The position numbers and the translations under genes were made by a program. Shown here one piece after another: positions 1-11,200 of a DNA stretch of 64,000 nucleotides. This stretch comes from Oryzias latipes. Lineage: Eukaryota > Chordata > Actinopteri > Beloniformes > Adrianichthyidae. The stretch covers positions 19,970,855-20,034,854 of the forward strand of contig NC_019879.2 in NCBI RefSeq assembly GCF_002234675.1. The letters are read 5' to 3'. The first letter of the stretch is position 1. Each line of letters begins with the position of its first letter. The notes under the pieces are model-generated. The model was given only the letters and a program-made list of their open reading frames with translations, made no database searches and was not told the DNA's origin.

Positions 1-319
1 TTGTGAGTGTGGCTGTGAATTTAAAAGAAACGACAAAGTGTGAAGGAAACGGAGGAGAGCATTCACGGTGAACTCTCTGCAACCTTTCAGCTTTTGGAAG
101 TTGGCTCCACACAGCAGCCCCCACCCCATTGATATCAACACTTGATGCCTTAAATAATTCAGAGCAAAATCCAGGCACTCCCTGATTTTGTGCAGATATT
201 GTGCTCCTGACATTTGATTGTGATGAGCAGCAGCAGGTTTGCAAAGCAGAACATTTGACAGATTGGAGGATAATTATTCCAACATACAGAATTAACAGAA
301 AGCAGCTTTGAAATTTGCT
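1..319. other. Unique AT-rich sequence at the window edge
   Basis: No ORF with family resemblance, no RNA gene and no clear repeat was recognised. It lies downstream of marchf4 and the LINE insertion. Confidence 0.4.
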
Positions 320-536
320 GTAACCCTTGTGCTATCCTAGGCACTTTAATATTGGGAGTTGGGTCATGTAGACCCACTAGACCCATGTAGACCCACTAGA
401 CAGTTCTTCAATGATTTGTGAACCTCACTGGTGTCCATGGATTACATGAAATGTTTCCACCTTTATCCGACTTTGTCATGGTAGGGAGAACACGTCAATG
501 TAAGGGTGGGGTCATCTAAGATAGCATAAGGGTTAA
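320..536 (+). mobile_element. piggyBac-type MITE, copy 1
   Basis: A roughly 215-bp non-autonomous element. It begins with (g)taacccttgtgctatcctag and ends with its inverted form, atagcataagggttaa. Two further copies lie at 35950-36162 (same orientation) and 54772-54974 (opposite orientation). They share the interior, including cttcaatgatttgtga, the stretch around ggtgtccatggattacatg, and gaacacgtcaatg. The flanking TTAA is intact at the right end and degraded to gtaa at the left. TTAA target duplication is the hallmark of the piggyBac superfamily. This copy also carries a small internal duplication of tagacccactagac. Confidence 0.8.
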
Positions 537-1334
537 AGTGACAGAGCTGTTGTAAAGATACTGTGAGGTTACATGAGGCTCCCTCTACGTTCAGTCCAAC
601 CAATAATGATGAAAAATGGGATACTTTTAAGGCTTGGCTTCTCCGAAATGTATTCCTGTGATTCATTTCAAATGCACTTTCAGATAATGATGTGTTTGAA
701 TGTTGGAAAAAGTCTCGAAGGCATTAGGGTCAGAGCTCCTAAAAATACTGTGATCATGTTAAAAATCAAAATGCTTTTTAGGGATGCTGCATCCAAATCG
801 AACTATAATGCACAATGAAGGAGCTATGCAGATTTCTGCCCGTTTGTGGTAAAAAAATACAAATAGTATCAACACCCATCCCCACTTAGCACAGCCTGCA
901 ATAGGCATGTTTTTCCACAGCGTTTCTCCCCAAGAGCCATGAAGAAATATCAAAGAGCATATCTAAAGGCTTGAGCCAAGAGCAAGCAAAAAACTTTGTG
1001 AGCCAAATGTGAATATGAATGTCTGCCTAATGGACTCCAAGTGACACCATGGAAATGTCTTTTCATGATCGAGGAAACAGGCTGGGACAATTAAAGGAAC
1101 CAACTTTTTTTTGTTACTAGTACTTCTCTCCACTGTTCAGATAGGATGTTGGAATTATCGTAAAAAGACCATTTTCTTCTTTTTATATACACTAAAAAGA
1201 AGAACGTGCCCCCCCCCCCCCCGGCTTTTTTTTTATAACCAACAAAATCCCATATTAGAATGAAAAAGGGAATTAAAAAAAGGATTAATTGGGATATTAA
1301 CCTGTAACCTGCACTGTGTGGTTACACCTGATCA
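537..1334. other. Intergenic sequence, no gene seen
   Basis: AT-rich sequence with a pure C run at about 1209-1222 and an adjoining T run. No exon-like ORF, RNA gene or repeat copy was identified. Confidence 0.4.
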
Positions 1335-1351
1335 CTAAGTTTTGCAATAAC
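1335..1351. repeat. Target-site duplication of the RTE LINE, left copy
   Basis: The 17-bp ctaagttttgcaataac is repeated exactly at 4525-4541 and brackets the LINE at 1352-4524. A perfect long duplication shows target-primed insertion and suggests a recent event. Confidence 0.9.
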
Positions 1352-1380
1352 TCCTCTTCTTTCTCTTTCGGCTTTTCCCA

Positions 1381-4374
1381 TCAGGGGTCGCCACAGCGAA
1401 TCATCCTTTTCCACCTCACTCTATCATGAACATCTTCTACCCTAACGTTAGCCAACTTCATGTCCTCTGTTAAGACATCCATATATCTCCTCTTTGGCCG
1501 TCCTCTTGCCCTCCGGCCAGGCAGCTCCATCTCCAACATCCTTCTACCAATATATCCACTATCCCTCCTCTGAACATGTCCAAACCATCTCAGTCTGGCT
1601 TCTCTGACTTTGTCGCTAACACAGGCAACGTGAGCCGTCCCTCTGATGTACTCGTTCCTTATCCTGTCTAACCTGGTCACTCCTAAGGAGAACCTCAACA
1701 TCTTCATCTCCGCTACCTCCATCTCAGCCTCTTGTCTCTGTCTCACTGCTACCGTCTCTAACCCATAGAGCAGAGCTGGTCTCACCACTGTCTTGTACAC
1801 CTTTCCTTTGAGTCTTGCTGGCACTCTTCTGTCACACAACACTCCTGACACTTTCCTCCAACCGCTCCAACCTGCCTGCACTCGCCTCTTCACCTCTTTT
1901 CCACAATCCCCATCACACTGAACTGTTGACCCCAAGTACTTAAACTCCTGCACCTTCTCCACCTCAGCCCCCTGTAACCTAACGCTTCTACCTTGATCCC
2001 TCTCGTTCAGACACATGTATTCTGTCTTACTACGACTGACCTTCCTACCTCTTCTTTCCAGAGCAAACCTCCACCTCTCTAGCTGTTCCTCCACCTGCTC
2101 TCTACTCTCACTGCAAATTACAATGTCATCCGCAAACATCATTGTCCAGGGAGATTCCTGTCTTACCTCGTCTGTCAGCCTGTCCATCAGCATAGCAAAC
2201 AAAAAAGGACTCAAAGCTGATCCTTGGTGTAGTCCCACCTCCACCTTGAACTCCTCTGTCTGACCTACAGCACATCTCACCACCGTCATACTTCTCTCAT
2301 ACATGTCCTGAACTACTCTGACATACTTCTCTGCCACTCCAGACGACCTCATACAGTACCACAGCTCCTCCCTCGGCACCCTGTCATACGCCTTCTCTAA
2401 ATCTACGAACACACAATGCAGCTCCTTCTGACCTTCTCTGTACTTTTCCATCAACATTCTCAAAGCAAAAATGGCATCAGTGGTGCTCTTACGGGGCATG
2501 AAACCATACTGCTGCTCACAAATCTCCACCTTCTTCCTAAGCCTGGCTTCCACTACTCTTTCCCACAGCTTCATTGTGTGGCTCATCAACTTTATTCCTC
2601 TATAGTTGCTGCAGTTCTGCATGTCACCCTTGTTCTTAAAGATCGGGACCAGAACGCTTCTCCTCCATTCCTCAGGCATCTTCTCACTCTCTAAAATCCT
2701 ATTGAACAACCTTGTTAGAAATTCCACTGCTGTCTCTCCTAAGCACTTCCATACCTCCACAGGTACGTCATCAGGACCAACGGCCTTTCCGCTCTTCATC
2801 CTTTTCAGAGCCTTCCTAACCTCATCCTTTCCAATCTCTGCTACTTCCTGCTCCACAACAACCACATCTTCCTCCCTTCTTTCCCTGTCATTTTCCTCGT
2901 TCATCAGCTCCTCAAAATACTCCTTCCATCTTTTCTGTACACTCTCTTGGGTTGTTAGCACCTTTCCATCTCTGTCCTTAACCGCCCTTATCTGTTGCAC
3001 GTCCTTCCCATCTCTGTCTCTCTGTCTGGCTAGCCTGTACAAGTCCTTCTCTCCTTCCTTTGTGTCTAACCTGTCATAAAGCTCATCGTAAGCTTTCTGT
3101 TTGGCCTTTGCCACCTCTCTCTTCACTCTACGCTGCGCTTCCTTGTACTCCTGTCTACCTTCCTCAGTCCTTTCTACATCCCACTTCCTTTTAGCCAACC
3201 TCTTCCTCTGGACGCATTCCTGTACTTCCTCATTCCACCACCAAGTCTCTTTACCGTCTTTCCTCTTTCCAGATGACACACCTAGCACCTTCCTACCTGT
3301 TTCCCTGATAATCTCTGCTGTAGTTTCCCAGTCATCTGGAAGTTCATCCTGACCACCCAGGACCTGCCTCAACTTCTGCCTAAATTCCTCACAAGTTTCT
3401 TCATTCTGTAGCTTCCACCACTTGGTCTTCTTTTCTGTTTTCCCTATCTTCTTCTTCCTGACCTCCAGAGTCATCTTACACACCACCATGCGGTGCTGTC
3501 TGGCTACACTCTCTCCTACCACCACTTTGCAGTCATTAACCTCTCTCAAATGACCTCGTCTACATAGGATGTAGTCCACCTGAGTACTCCTACCTCCACT
3601 TCTGTATGTCACTCTATGTTCCTCTCTCTTCTGGAAGTAAGTGTTGACTACAGCCATTTCCATCCTCTTCGCAAAGTCCACCACCATCTGTCCCTCCAGA
3701 TTCCTTTCCTTCACACCAAACCTGCCCATCACCTCCTCATCACCTCTGTTGCCCTCACCAACATGCCCATTAAAGTCTGCTCCAATAACAACTCTCTCTC
3801 CTCTGGGAAAACTCTCTATGACCTCATCCAACTCACTCCAGAATCTCTCCTTCACTTCTAACTCACAGCCAACCTGTGGCGCATACCCACTGACTACATT
3901 CACCATCACCCCTTCAATTTCTAACTTTAGGCTCATCATCCTGTCTGAGACTCTTTTCACCTCTAGAACACTGTTTACAAACTCCCCCTTCAGAATCACT
4001 CCTACCCCGTTTCTCTTCCTATCAACACCATGATAGAAAAGTTTGTATCCTCCTCCAATACTACGTGCCTTGCTGCCCTTCCACCTTGTCTCCTGCACAC
4101 ACAGTACATCTACCTTCCTTCTCTCCATCATGTCTGCCAGCTCTCTGCCTTTCCCTGTCATTGTGCCAACGTTAAGAGTCCCTATTCTCAAACCTATGTT
4201 CCTGCCTTTTCCCTTCTCTCTCTGGCAACGGACCCTTCTGCCTCCCCTCTTTCTTCGACCAACAGTAGTCAAATTTCCACCGACACCCTGTAGGTTAACA
4301 GCATCGGTGGCGGTCGTTGTTAACCCGGGCCTCGACCGATCCGGTATGTCTAAAGTGTTGTGGATGATTCGCAT
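1381..4374 (-). CDS. LINE ORF: endonuclease-reverse transcriptase, 997 aa
   Basis: This is the single polyprotein of the RTE-type LINE, which nicks target DNA and reverse-transcribes the element RNA at the break. The N-terminal third is an AP-endonuclease-like domain: near residue 63 IGTLNVGTM, then DVLCVQETRW (Q-E-T catalytic region), SGYAPQVG and VVIGADFNGHVG. The middle is a reverse transcriptase: GKAVGPDDVP, NYRGIKLMS, QYGFMPRKSTTDAI, VFVDLEKAYDRVP, GLHQGSALSPFLF and the catalytic FADDIVI. The tail has the GxGR/RWFGHVQRR-like region seen in this fish family. No stop or frameshift interrupts 997 codons, so the copy may be competent. Fish genomes often mis-annotate such ORFs as 'craniofacial development protein 2-like'. 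The exact start is uncertain; the first in-frame Met was used. Confidence 0.9.
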   Translation of the reverse strand: MRIIHNTLDIPDRSRPGLTTTATDAVNLQGVGGNLTTVGRRKRGGRRVRCQREKGKGRNIGLRIGTLNVGTMTGKGRELADMMERRKVDVLCVQETRWKGSKARSIGGGYKLFYHGVDRKRNGVGVILKGEFVNSVLEVKRVSDRMMSLKLEIEGVMVNVVSGYAPQVGCELEVKERFWSELDEVIESFPRGERVVIGADFNGHVGEGNRGDEEVMGRFGVKERNLEGQMVVDFAKRMEMAVVNTYFQKREEHRVTYRSGGRSTQVDYILCRRGHLREVNDCKVVVGESVARQHRMVVCKMTLEVRKKKIGKTEKKTKWWKLQNEETCEEFRQKLRQVLGGQDELPDDWETTAEIIRETGRKVLGVSSGKRKDGKETWWWNEEVQECVQRKRLAKRKWDVERTEEGRQEYKEAQRRVKREVAKAKQKAYDELYDRLDTKEGEKDLYRLARQRDRDGKDVQQIRAVKDRDGKVLTTQESVQKRWKEYFEELMNEENDRERREEDVVVVEQEVAEIGKDEVRKALKRMKSGKAVGPDDVPVEVWKCLGETAVEFLTRLFNRILESEKMPEEWRRSVLVPIFKNKGDMQNCSNYRGIKLMSHTMKLWERVVEARLRKKVEICEQQYGFMPRKSTTDAIFALRMLMEKYREGQKELHCVFVDLEKAYDRVPREELWYCMRSSGVAEKYVRVVQDMYERSMTVVRCAVGQTEEFKVEVGLHQGSALSPFLFAMLMDRLTDEVRQESPWTMMFADDIVICSESREQVEEQLERWRFALERRGRKVSRSKTEYMCLNERDQGRSVRLQGAEVEKVQEFKYLGSTVQCDGDCGKEVKRRVQAGWSGWRKVSGVLCDRRVPARLKGKVYKTVVRPALLYGLETVAVRQRQEAEMEVAEMKMLRFSLGVTRLDRIRNEYIRGTAHVACVSDKVREARLRWFGHVQRRDSGYIGRRMLEMELPGRRARGRPKRRYMDVLTEDMKLANVRVEDVHDRVRWKRMIRCGDP

Positions 4375-4466
4375 GGTTATTTTGGCAATTTTTACGCCGG
4401 ATGCCCTTCCTGACGCAACCCTCTCTATTTATCCGGGCTTGGGACCGGCACAGAAGTTACTGGCTT

Positions 4467-4524
4467 GCAACCCCTGTGGCTAGATTCAACCCCTGTGGCT
4501 AGATTCAACCCCTGTGGCTAGATT
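4467..4524 (-). repeat. Three tandem 19-bp units at the LINE 5' end
   Basis: The unit aacccctgtggctagattc occurs three times in a row, immediately inside the right target duplication. It sits at the 5' terminus of the LINE, where several RTE elements carry variable short tandem repeats. It may be part of the element's promoter or 5' UTR, or may have arisen during insertion. Confidence 0.8.
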
Positions 4525-4541
4525 CTAAGTTTTGCAATAAC
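4525..4541. repeat. Target-site duplication of the RTE LINE, right copy
   Basis: Exact second copy of ctaagttttgcaataac, matching 1335-1351. Confidence 0.9.
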
Positions 4542-5131
4542 AATCCGTACAAATCTGTGACCTTGTGGGTGAGAAGTCCAAATCTTTGGCATCACTACTT
4601 CCTTTTAATACATTCCAGAGCTTTGAATGTCCTGTCATTTCAACTGAACGGTTCCACCGTACTGGATGGGCCTTAAAAAAGGGAAAATGGAAATTGTGAA
4701 CATCAGCGCTACGATTGCTTTTTCTGCACTTGTAACAGTTTGCTAGATGTTTTTCATTTTCATTTTTTCATTTGAATGAAATCATAAGACTTTGAAATGT
4801 TACTTTTTTAAACGTTAGAAAGAATTTGTCAACCATGCATTTGATATAAATAAAAAAAGCATGAAGTACAAACCCTCAAAAGAAGTTTGAAGTCAGGAAG
4901 AAGAAAGATGGGGAAAACATTTTTTGAAAATGTGAAAAAAATGACAGTATGCTAACAAAAAATAAGGCATGATGTTGCATTTGTAAGTCCCCAAAAAGTT
5001 TATTTGTCAAAGTTTTTACTGACTTTTAAAGCTTTTGCTGAATTTTGGTATTAATAAATTTGTAAAGAAACTACATAATTCATTCAAATAAATATGTTCC
5101 ACTCCAACCTGCAAATCAAACCACTTCAACT
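4542..5131. other. Intergenic sequence downstream of marchf4
   Basis: AT-rich with no ORF of note. A second TTTATT at 4999-5004 (AATAAA on the minus strand) could serve as an alternative marchf4 polyadenylation signal. Confidence 0.4.
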
Positions 5132-5137
5132 TTTATT
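5132..5137 (-). terminator. marchf4: Candidate marchf4 polyadenylation signal
   Basis: TTTATT on the plus strand reads AATAAA on the minus strand. It lies about 160 bases past the marchf4 stop codon. It is the nearest such hexamer, but position and sequence are the only evidence. Confidence 0.4.
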
Positions 5138-5293
5138 CAGTTCATGGAGAGACATCAGAGATGTATTTGAAAATAACCAAGAACATTGTATTAATCCAAA
5201 GCTTTTAAGACAGTAGTTCCTTGAAAGTGTCAGCTGTAGAAATCTTTTACCTCCAAGTGAGATTCCAAGTGAGATAAGGCCTCAACTGACTCA

Positions 5294-8200
5294 TCAGACT
5301 GTGGTGACTCTCATGACCAGCTCTCTTGTGCTATTGCTAGGTTGGCTGCGGGTCTCTGGCTGCCTCAGGTGGCTGAGTAAATGAAGGATGCTGTACGGAC
5401 AGTGTTGGTCTGGCACTGTGATGTCAATTCCGGGGTCCACATGGGCTCCAAACGCTCCGGCGCTCGTCACCACAGTCGTAGATGTGGAGCCGGCGGCCGT
5501 GGAGGCCACCACCATGAGGGAGGAGGTGGAGGTGGAGACTCCTATCCCTGTTTGGTAACCCTGGCCTGGTTGAGGCCCAGTCCTGTCCACTGTGACATCC
5601 TTCAGGTCATCACTGTCCAACGACTTATCATAGTTCAGGACTTTCCACTGCTGGTTCACAGCCTGCCAGCGATGGAAGATGCGAAACACAGAGGGTCCCT
5701 CGTGGACAATTAGCGCTGTGGAGATTAGAGTGTCAGTAAAGAATGTCACTGTGGCAGCACTTTTTATGACACCATCGAGTCAAATCTCTGCAGAAGCCGA
5801 CTCGCAGCTTTCAAGCCAGCGCAAAGTATTAGACCAGTAGCAACAAAACAACTCATCTTTCAAGATGACTGCAGCAGAACGCAGACAAAATATTTTTCAT
5901 CTTTGAAAATGTGAAGTCATCGAACAACTTTTAATACAAAAACACTCTCCATTTGAAGATTTAGGTTGATAAAACCTATGCATCTGGTCTCTGCAGATGT
6001 CCGATAACATCTTTTCCCTCTCCAAAATTGCTTATTGATTCATGTTCACTGAACTCAGTCAGTAGAAAATTGTCAATTTACAAGAACAGAGACCTGAACC
6101 TCAAGATTTCACTGCATTGTTCTTAATCTTTCTGAAGATTAAGAAGGTTCTCTGAAGGAAAGCGCTATAAATGTAGTTAAATGAATAACTTTTTTTATTT
6201 TTTGGGGGAAATTTACCTTTTGTAAACACATCAGGACAATGTTTGTAGTAATCTTAAATTCACTTGTAAGTATAAGAATACTTTGCCTGAGGTTGAAAAT
6301 AACATTTTTATCATTATCAATTTTGAATCATTTTAATTAATTACGCTATCTCATAGAAATACGATAAATATTATATTATTTCTTATTAAAAAGGCAAAAT
6401 TTAATGTATGGTTAAACTTTGTGAGATGAGTTAAAATGTGGTTGCTTATTGGAGCCAAACATCACTACTAATCCATTGGATTAATTCAATTTAGATTCAA
6501 AACTTCTGAATAGGGGTGTAACAGTTAATTGACTTAATCGATTAATAGATTTCCATTCCTACAATCCAACCAGATCAATCTGTCTGAGGCAAGTTGTTGA
6601 TTAAATCGCCATTTACCAATTTAAAATAGTTTTCAAATGAAATAAATCAATTATAATCAATATGAAAAATACTACCATTTAGATTGAGGTATGGAAGGTT
6701 TATCTTACTATGACATAAAAACAACCAAGTGCATCGCAGCGAACAACACACATGTGATGGCAGCAAAAATTGATCAAGCCATCATTACAGTCTGTGTGGA
6801 AAAACTTTGAATTTTGAAAAGACGTGACAATACAGTGTTTTAGAATGTTACCAATGTTTGGATTATTATGATGTGGAAAAACAAAAGTAGGCTGAACTTT
6901 ATTAAACTGAAATGTCACTGGATTTGCGATTAATTCTTGTTTACTTGTTTGTTTGTTTGTTTGTTTGTATACATATTTAAATTACACTTCATTATCTTGT
7001 AAAAAATACAAGAAATGTGGAAAATTTCACCTGCACTGTTTATCTCTCAGGCATTCATCTCTGAGTCATACTGGTTGAATGTTTGGCTTAGGATGTCCTG
7101 GATGTTTCAAAATGAATCGAAATTCAGATATAAAAAGGGATAATTAAATGAATCTACAATTAGAAAATGCTAAATTAATTAGTGTAAAATTTTAGGAATC
7201 ATTATGTTAATAACAGGGTTTCCACTTTTTTTTAAAGCGGCCCTCTCTATTGTGTCTACCAGGTGACAAGTGAGTCTCCGTAAAGTGCTGAGTTAGTGAC
7301 CACACAATCAATCCTCGCCATCCAACCGAGACCATCCCTCTCCTCCTTCTATAAACCCTGCTGTCTGCTCCAGCAGCAGCCACTTTCTTTAACATGAGAG
7401 CCGCCACACATTCAGGGGGACAATTGTCAGCTAATGCTGCTCTTCCTCCTTAAATTCAAGCAAATTTCCAGGCTTGTCTGTACACATGTACAGCTTTATC
7501 TTAAAGATCTGTGCTGCAGTTACAATCCTTGCAAACCTTTCACATAAAAATAATGCAAGTTTTTAAAATGTAAAGTATCTATAAGGATTAACCAAACATT
7601 TGGGCTTGAAATCAATAACCAACCAATGTGTGTGAGAATGCATATAAATAATATTGACTTGAAGGAGCTGACCGTGCAGTATAGATTAGAAACATTGATT
7701 CTCACTGGTGTAAACAGTTCGTGGCATTCTCAAATATTTGTTGAGAGCATTGGAGCATAATAACTGACTCTGCTGAACACTTGTGACATTTACGTTTGCC
7801 TGTCAAGCTTTTTTTCTTTTTGTCTGGATTAATCCAAGCTGACTAGAATCATTCAGCACTTCTCTCTCTCCTTCATGGGTTGTATAAACGTTCTGCACGA
7901 CCATTTGATCTATTAGAAAAATGTTGGTAAATCAGTGTTTAGCACCCCTTACCGATGCAGACGACGTCCATAAAGCCGTACATGCCGTAGCAGATCTGGA
8001 AAAGCAGATCTTGACGCTGCCAGCGGGCCGATGGGCTGAAAGATGACCAAACCAGCCAGGAAATACTGGCCATCAGGAAGAGGGAGCCTAGAATGGCTGC
8101 TGCTATCTGCACTTTCTCTATTACTGTCAGGGAGATGGTCTGCCACTGCAAAAAGGCACAGACATGCCAGGTTTTAGCCATCTAGACAGACACCACATTC

Positions 8201-11200
8201 ACAGGAGGATCATTGAAAACATTAACGTTTGGTATTGGCCAGACTTAATATTTACTACATTAAATTAAAAGCACAAATTGGCTTTGAATCCATGGAAAAG
8301 AAATAGAACACATAAATTCTACATTTCTAATGACTCTGAGAGATGAAATAACACCACCCTGCACACATGCATACAAGCCACTGTGTCAAAATGCAGATGA
8401 AGCTGAGGGAAAAGAAGTCCAATCTTTCTGTTTTTTCAGGATCAAAGAGGAAAAAGTCTTCTTTAATTCAACAAGTTCATCCTCCACTCGCATCAACCCT
8501 TTCAACTGTGTAATACCTAGCTGATTGTAATGTGTGACTCCTATGAAATAGGATTTAGTTTTTGGACTAAAATGCTTTCATTACCACCTGGTAATACATT
8601 CCACCTGACTTAACACTCACCTGTAGTGGGTTCTTTGTACTGATGGCAATGACCTGATATTTGTAGTAGCAGAGCTCACAGGCCCAAGATCCTCTTTCAC
8701 TGATCCATTTGATGAGGCAGGGCTGATGGGTGCAGCGAACTGAACCGCTGCAGCGACACGGGCTCAGGAGCTCCCCCTATAGACGGGACAAAGAGCCATT
8801 TTTATGCAAAAGATCACTGATGGTTTTTATTACTTTTATTTTCACAGCAATCCACCGTTTGCACTTGTTTACAATTTTAACAGATACTCAAGGGCAAAAA
8901 CACAAATTCAGAGGGAAATACAGAGGAAAGCAAGCAATGAAATGAAAGCGTTGTCTTTGATAACAGGCTTAATAACATTTACTATGATTGTGATGGAGCA
9001 ATTCTAGGATTTAACAAAAGCAATCTAAGCTGTGAGGAATAATAAATAATAATAAAAGAAAGCCACAACTTGTTAGGAGACTGTGGCCTGTCTGTGGAGC
9101 CTAATAAGTTGGAGTGAAGCTTCCGTTAAATGTATCACATCTAGAGAGTTTTATTAACACCTTTACTTAAAAGTGAAGCTTTGGCGCAGTTTCAAAAACG
9201 AAGATCTACTTCACTTCTGGATAAGCTGGGTTCTTGCTTCACTCGCTCTACACGCCACCCATCAATTAAGCCTTTACTCTAAACCAGTGCTTCTCAAATA
9301 GGCGGGCCAGGATACCGGGGGCGGGGGGGGCTGTAGTAGCTGTTTTAGTTTTAGCACGAAACATTTTTTTTTCCTAGGGGAGGCCTTGAGAAGCACTTCT
9401 CTAAACCAATAGCTAAATTTCCCCACCAGCTGCTCACAATCACATTTCTACTTTTCAATTCATGGATGTTTCTCTCTACTTTCTTTTTGCCGGTCCTCCT
9501 CCTACCCATTCTCCACCTGGACCAGTACTGTGTTGTGAACTACTACCATCAGCGTCTGGGCTCCGGTGTTTACCCATTCAGTCTAAGATTATCACACCAG
9601 GATGAAGATGTCATCTGCCCAGAGCCTAACCGCCAAAACACTATGAACTGTTTCATGCACATTTTTGTATCACAACTAAATATTCAATATTTTGATGCTA
9701 AAGAACTCTCCTCATTGAAATTCCAGAATAGTTATTTTTATGGTAACGCACAGCTTCAATACATTTTCTTGTTCACATTTTCATTTGTTTGTGTGTAATT
9801 ACATAAAAGGAGATTTCAGGTTTCAGAAAAACAGAGGTTGTTTTTGTGTCAAAGTTAGAAGGAACCTTTAGAGGTGAGGTTTAAATGTGTGTCGCTGAAG
9901 AACTACAACAAAGGAAATGAACAAACACCTGAATTCTTCAGATATTCATCTGATCAAGCATCCACAGGATGCACCAAAACAAGCTCCAATCCATAGACGC
10001 CCCAACCTGCATGAGCTGAATGATCTGCTGCCAAACATCACAGGTCAGCGCCAGAGGTCGTCTTTTTCAATACCCTTCTGGCAGCTTAAAGGGGATTCAG
10101 AATGATTCAAGGCGGATGGCTTTGATGGAAAAGCTAAAAAACGTTTTTAAAAGACTTTACACTAAAAAGTTTTACTTTCCTCTCTATCTTGATTTAACCT
10201 TTGCAACTTAAAATCTCTGCAGTGTTTTGCTTCTTTTTCTTTTAGAAAAAATGTATTAGTCTGCTTTTGAAATTTGAAATTAAAAAAAAGGAAAAAGACT
10301 GCCAACCAAGTTATAAATGTTTCCCCTCCCCACCAAGCAAAAGTGTAACATTCATTATCCCCAGTCCCCAGTATGTAACAAGTCAAAAGATGAAAATATA
10401 AATGAAAAAGGGGGCAGGTGTAATAACTTTTGAATTGTTTCTCCATTTTTGTGCTGACAGACAGATAGAGCATCCCCCCAGTTTGAAGAAAAGACGGAAA
10501 ATGCTGTGATTTACAGGAGAAAGGGCCAATCTACAGATGGTCAGGGTGGGAGTGTATTGGCAGGAGCACCAGAACACTTCTGTCGTGTCCAGTGGGACTC
10601 AGACCGCTCACTGTGACGGGGCTGATTGCAGCCAAGAGCTGAAACATGGATCACTCCAATCTAACTGAGGCTGAAGAGAGCAAGAGAAACCAATAACATA
10701 CACTTTCAGAGCAATGTATTGAGAAGACAGGCCTGATAGCTTGGGTCAAATTATTCCATCTCTTTTGCTACATTATCCCAAAGCAACTCAGAACATCCAA
10801 TTTTCTCCTCGTAAAATTGGATCCACTCCCAATGTGTACATAATGGCATGGAAGTAAATTATACTTGGCCATTCACATGAGGGTCTGGAATCAATGCAAG
10901 TGAACTCTATTAACTCTAACCAAGGGGAAATTGTGGTATAATAAACTAGCTCAAACAGAAACGGAGCAAAAATCATTTTCACAATTGTCTGTGATATTTG
11001 GCCCACAAGCGTTTCCTCCGTAACAGTGCATTCATCTTGAAAACAGCTTTATCTATCAAATTTAACCAAATTCAAGGAGTGCAAAAAAAGTCAGCAAAGA
11101 ATGAAATTGAAGATTTAAAATCATTTCATTTCAGATACATCCTGCTGATAATGAGCCTCGGTGGTGCTCTTGGAGGCTCTGTTGGGTCCACACTTAAAGT

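Larger units (their letters stand above)
1352..4524 (-). mobile_element. Full-length RTE-type LINE retrotransposon
   Basis: A 3.17-kb non-LTR element read on the minus strand. Its 5' end lies at about 4524 and its 3' end at about 1352. It is bounded by identical 17-bp duplications (1335-1351 and 4525-4541). It carries one long intact ORF (1381-4374) with an apurinic endonuclease and reverse transcriptase. Only about 29 bp follow the stop codon before the duplication, which fits the very short 3' UTRs of RTE-clade LINEs. The 5' end carries three tandem 19-bp units. There is no poly(A) tail; the 3' end is a purine-rich aaagagaaagaagagg-like stretch. The clade assignment is inferred from architecture and motif style and could be a neighbouring clade. 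The element lies about 0.8 kb downstream of marchf4, in the same strand sense. Confidence 0.88.

Noticed and set aside
2015..4483. Many plus-strand ORFs of 80-157 codons across the LINE
   Set aside because: They are antisense shadows of the 997-residue LINE ORF, serine/leucine-rich with no family resemblance.
5381..5713. 110-codon plus-strand ORF opposite marchf4 exon 4
   Set aside because: Histidine/glycine-rich shadow of the GC-rich marchf4 exon; the minus frame matches MARCHF4 closely.
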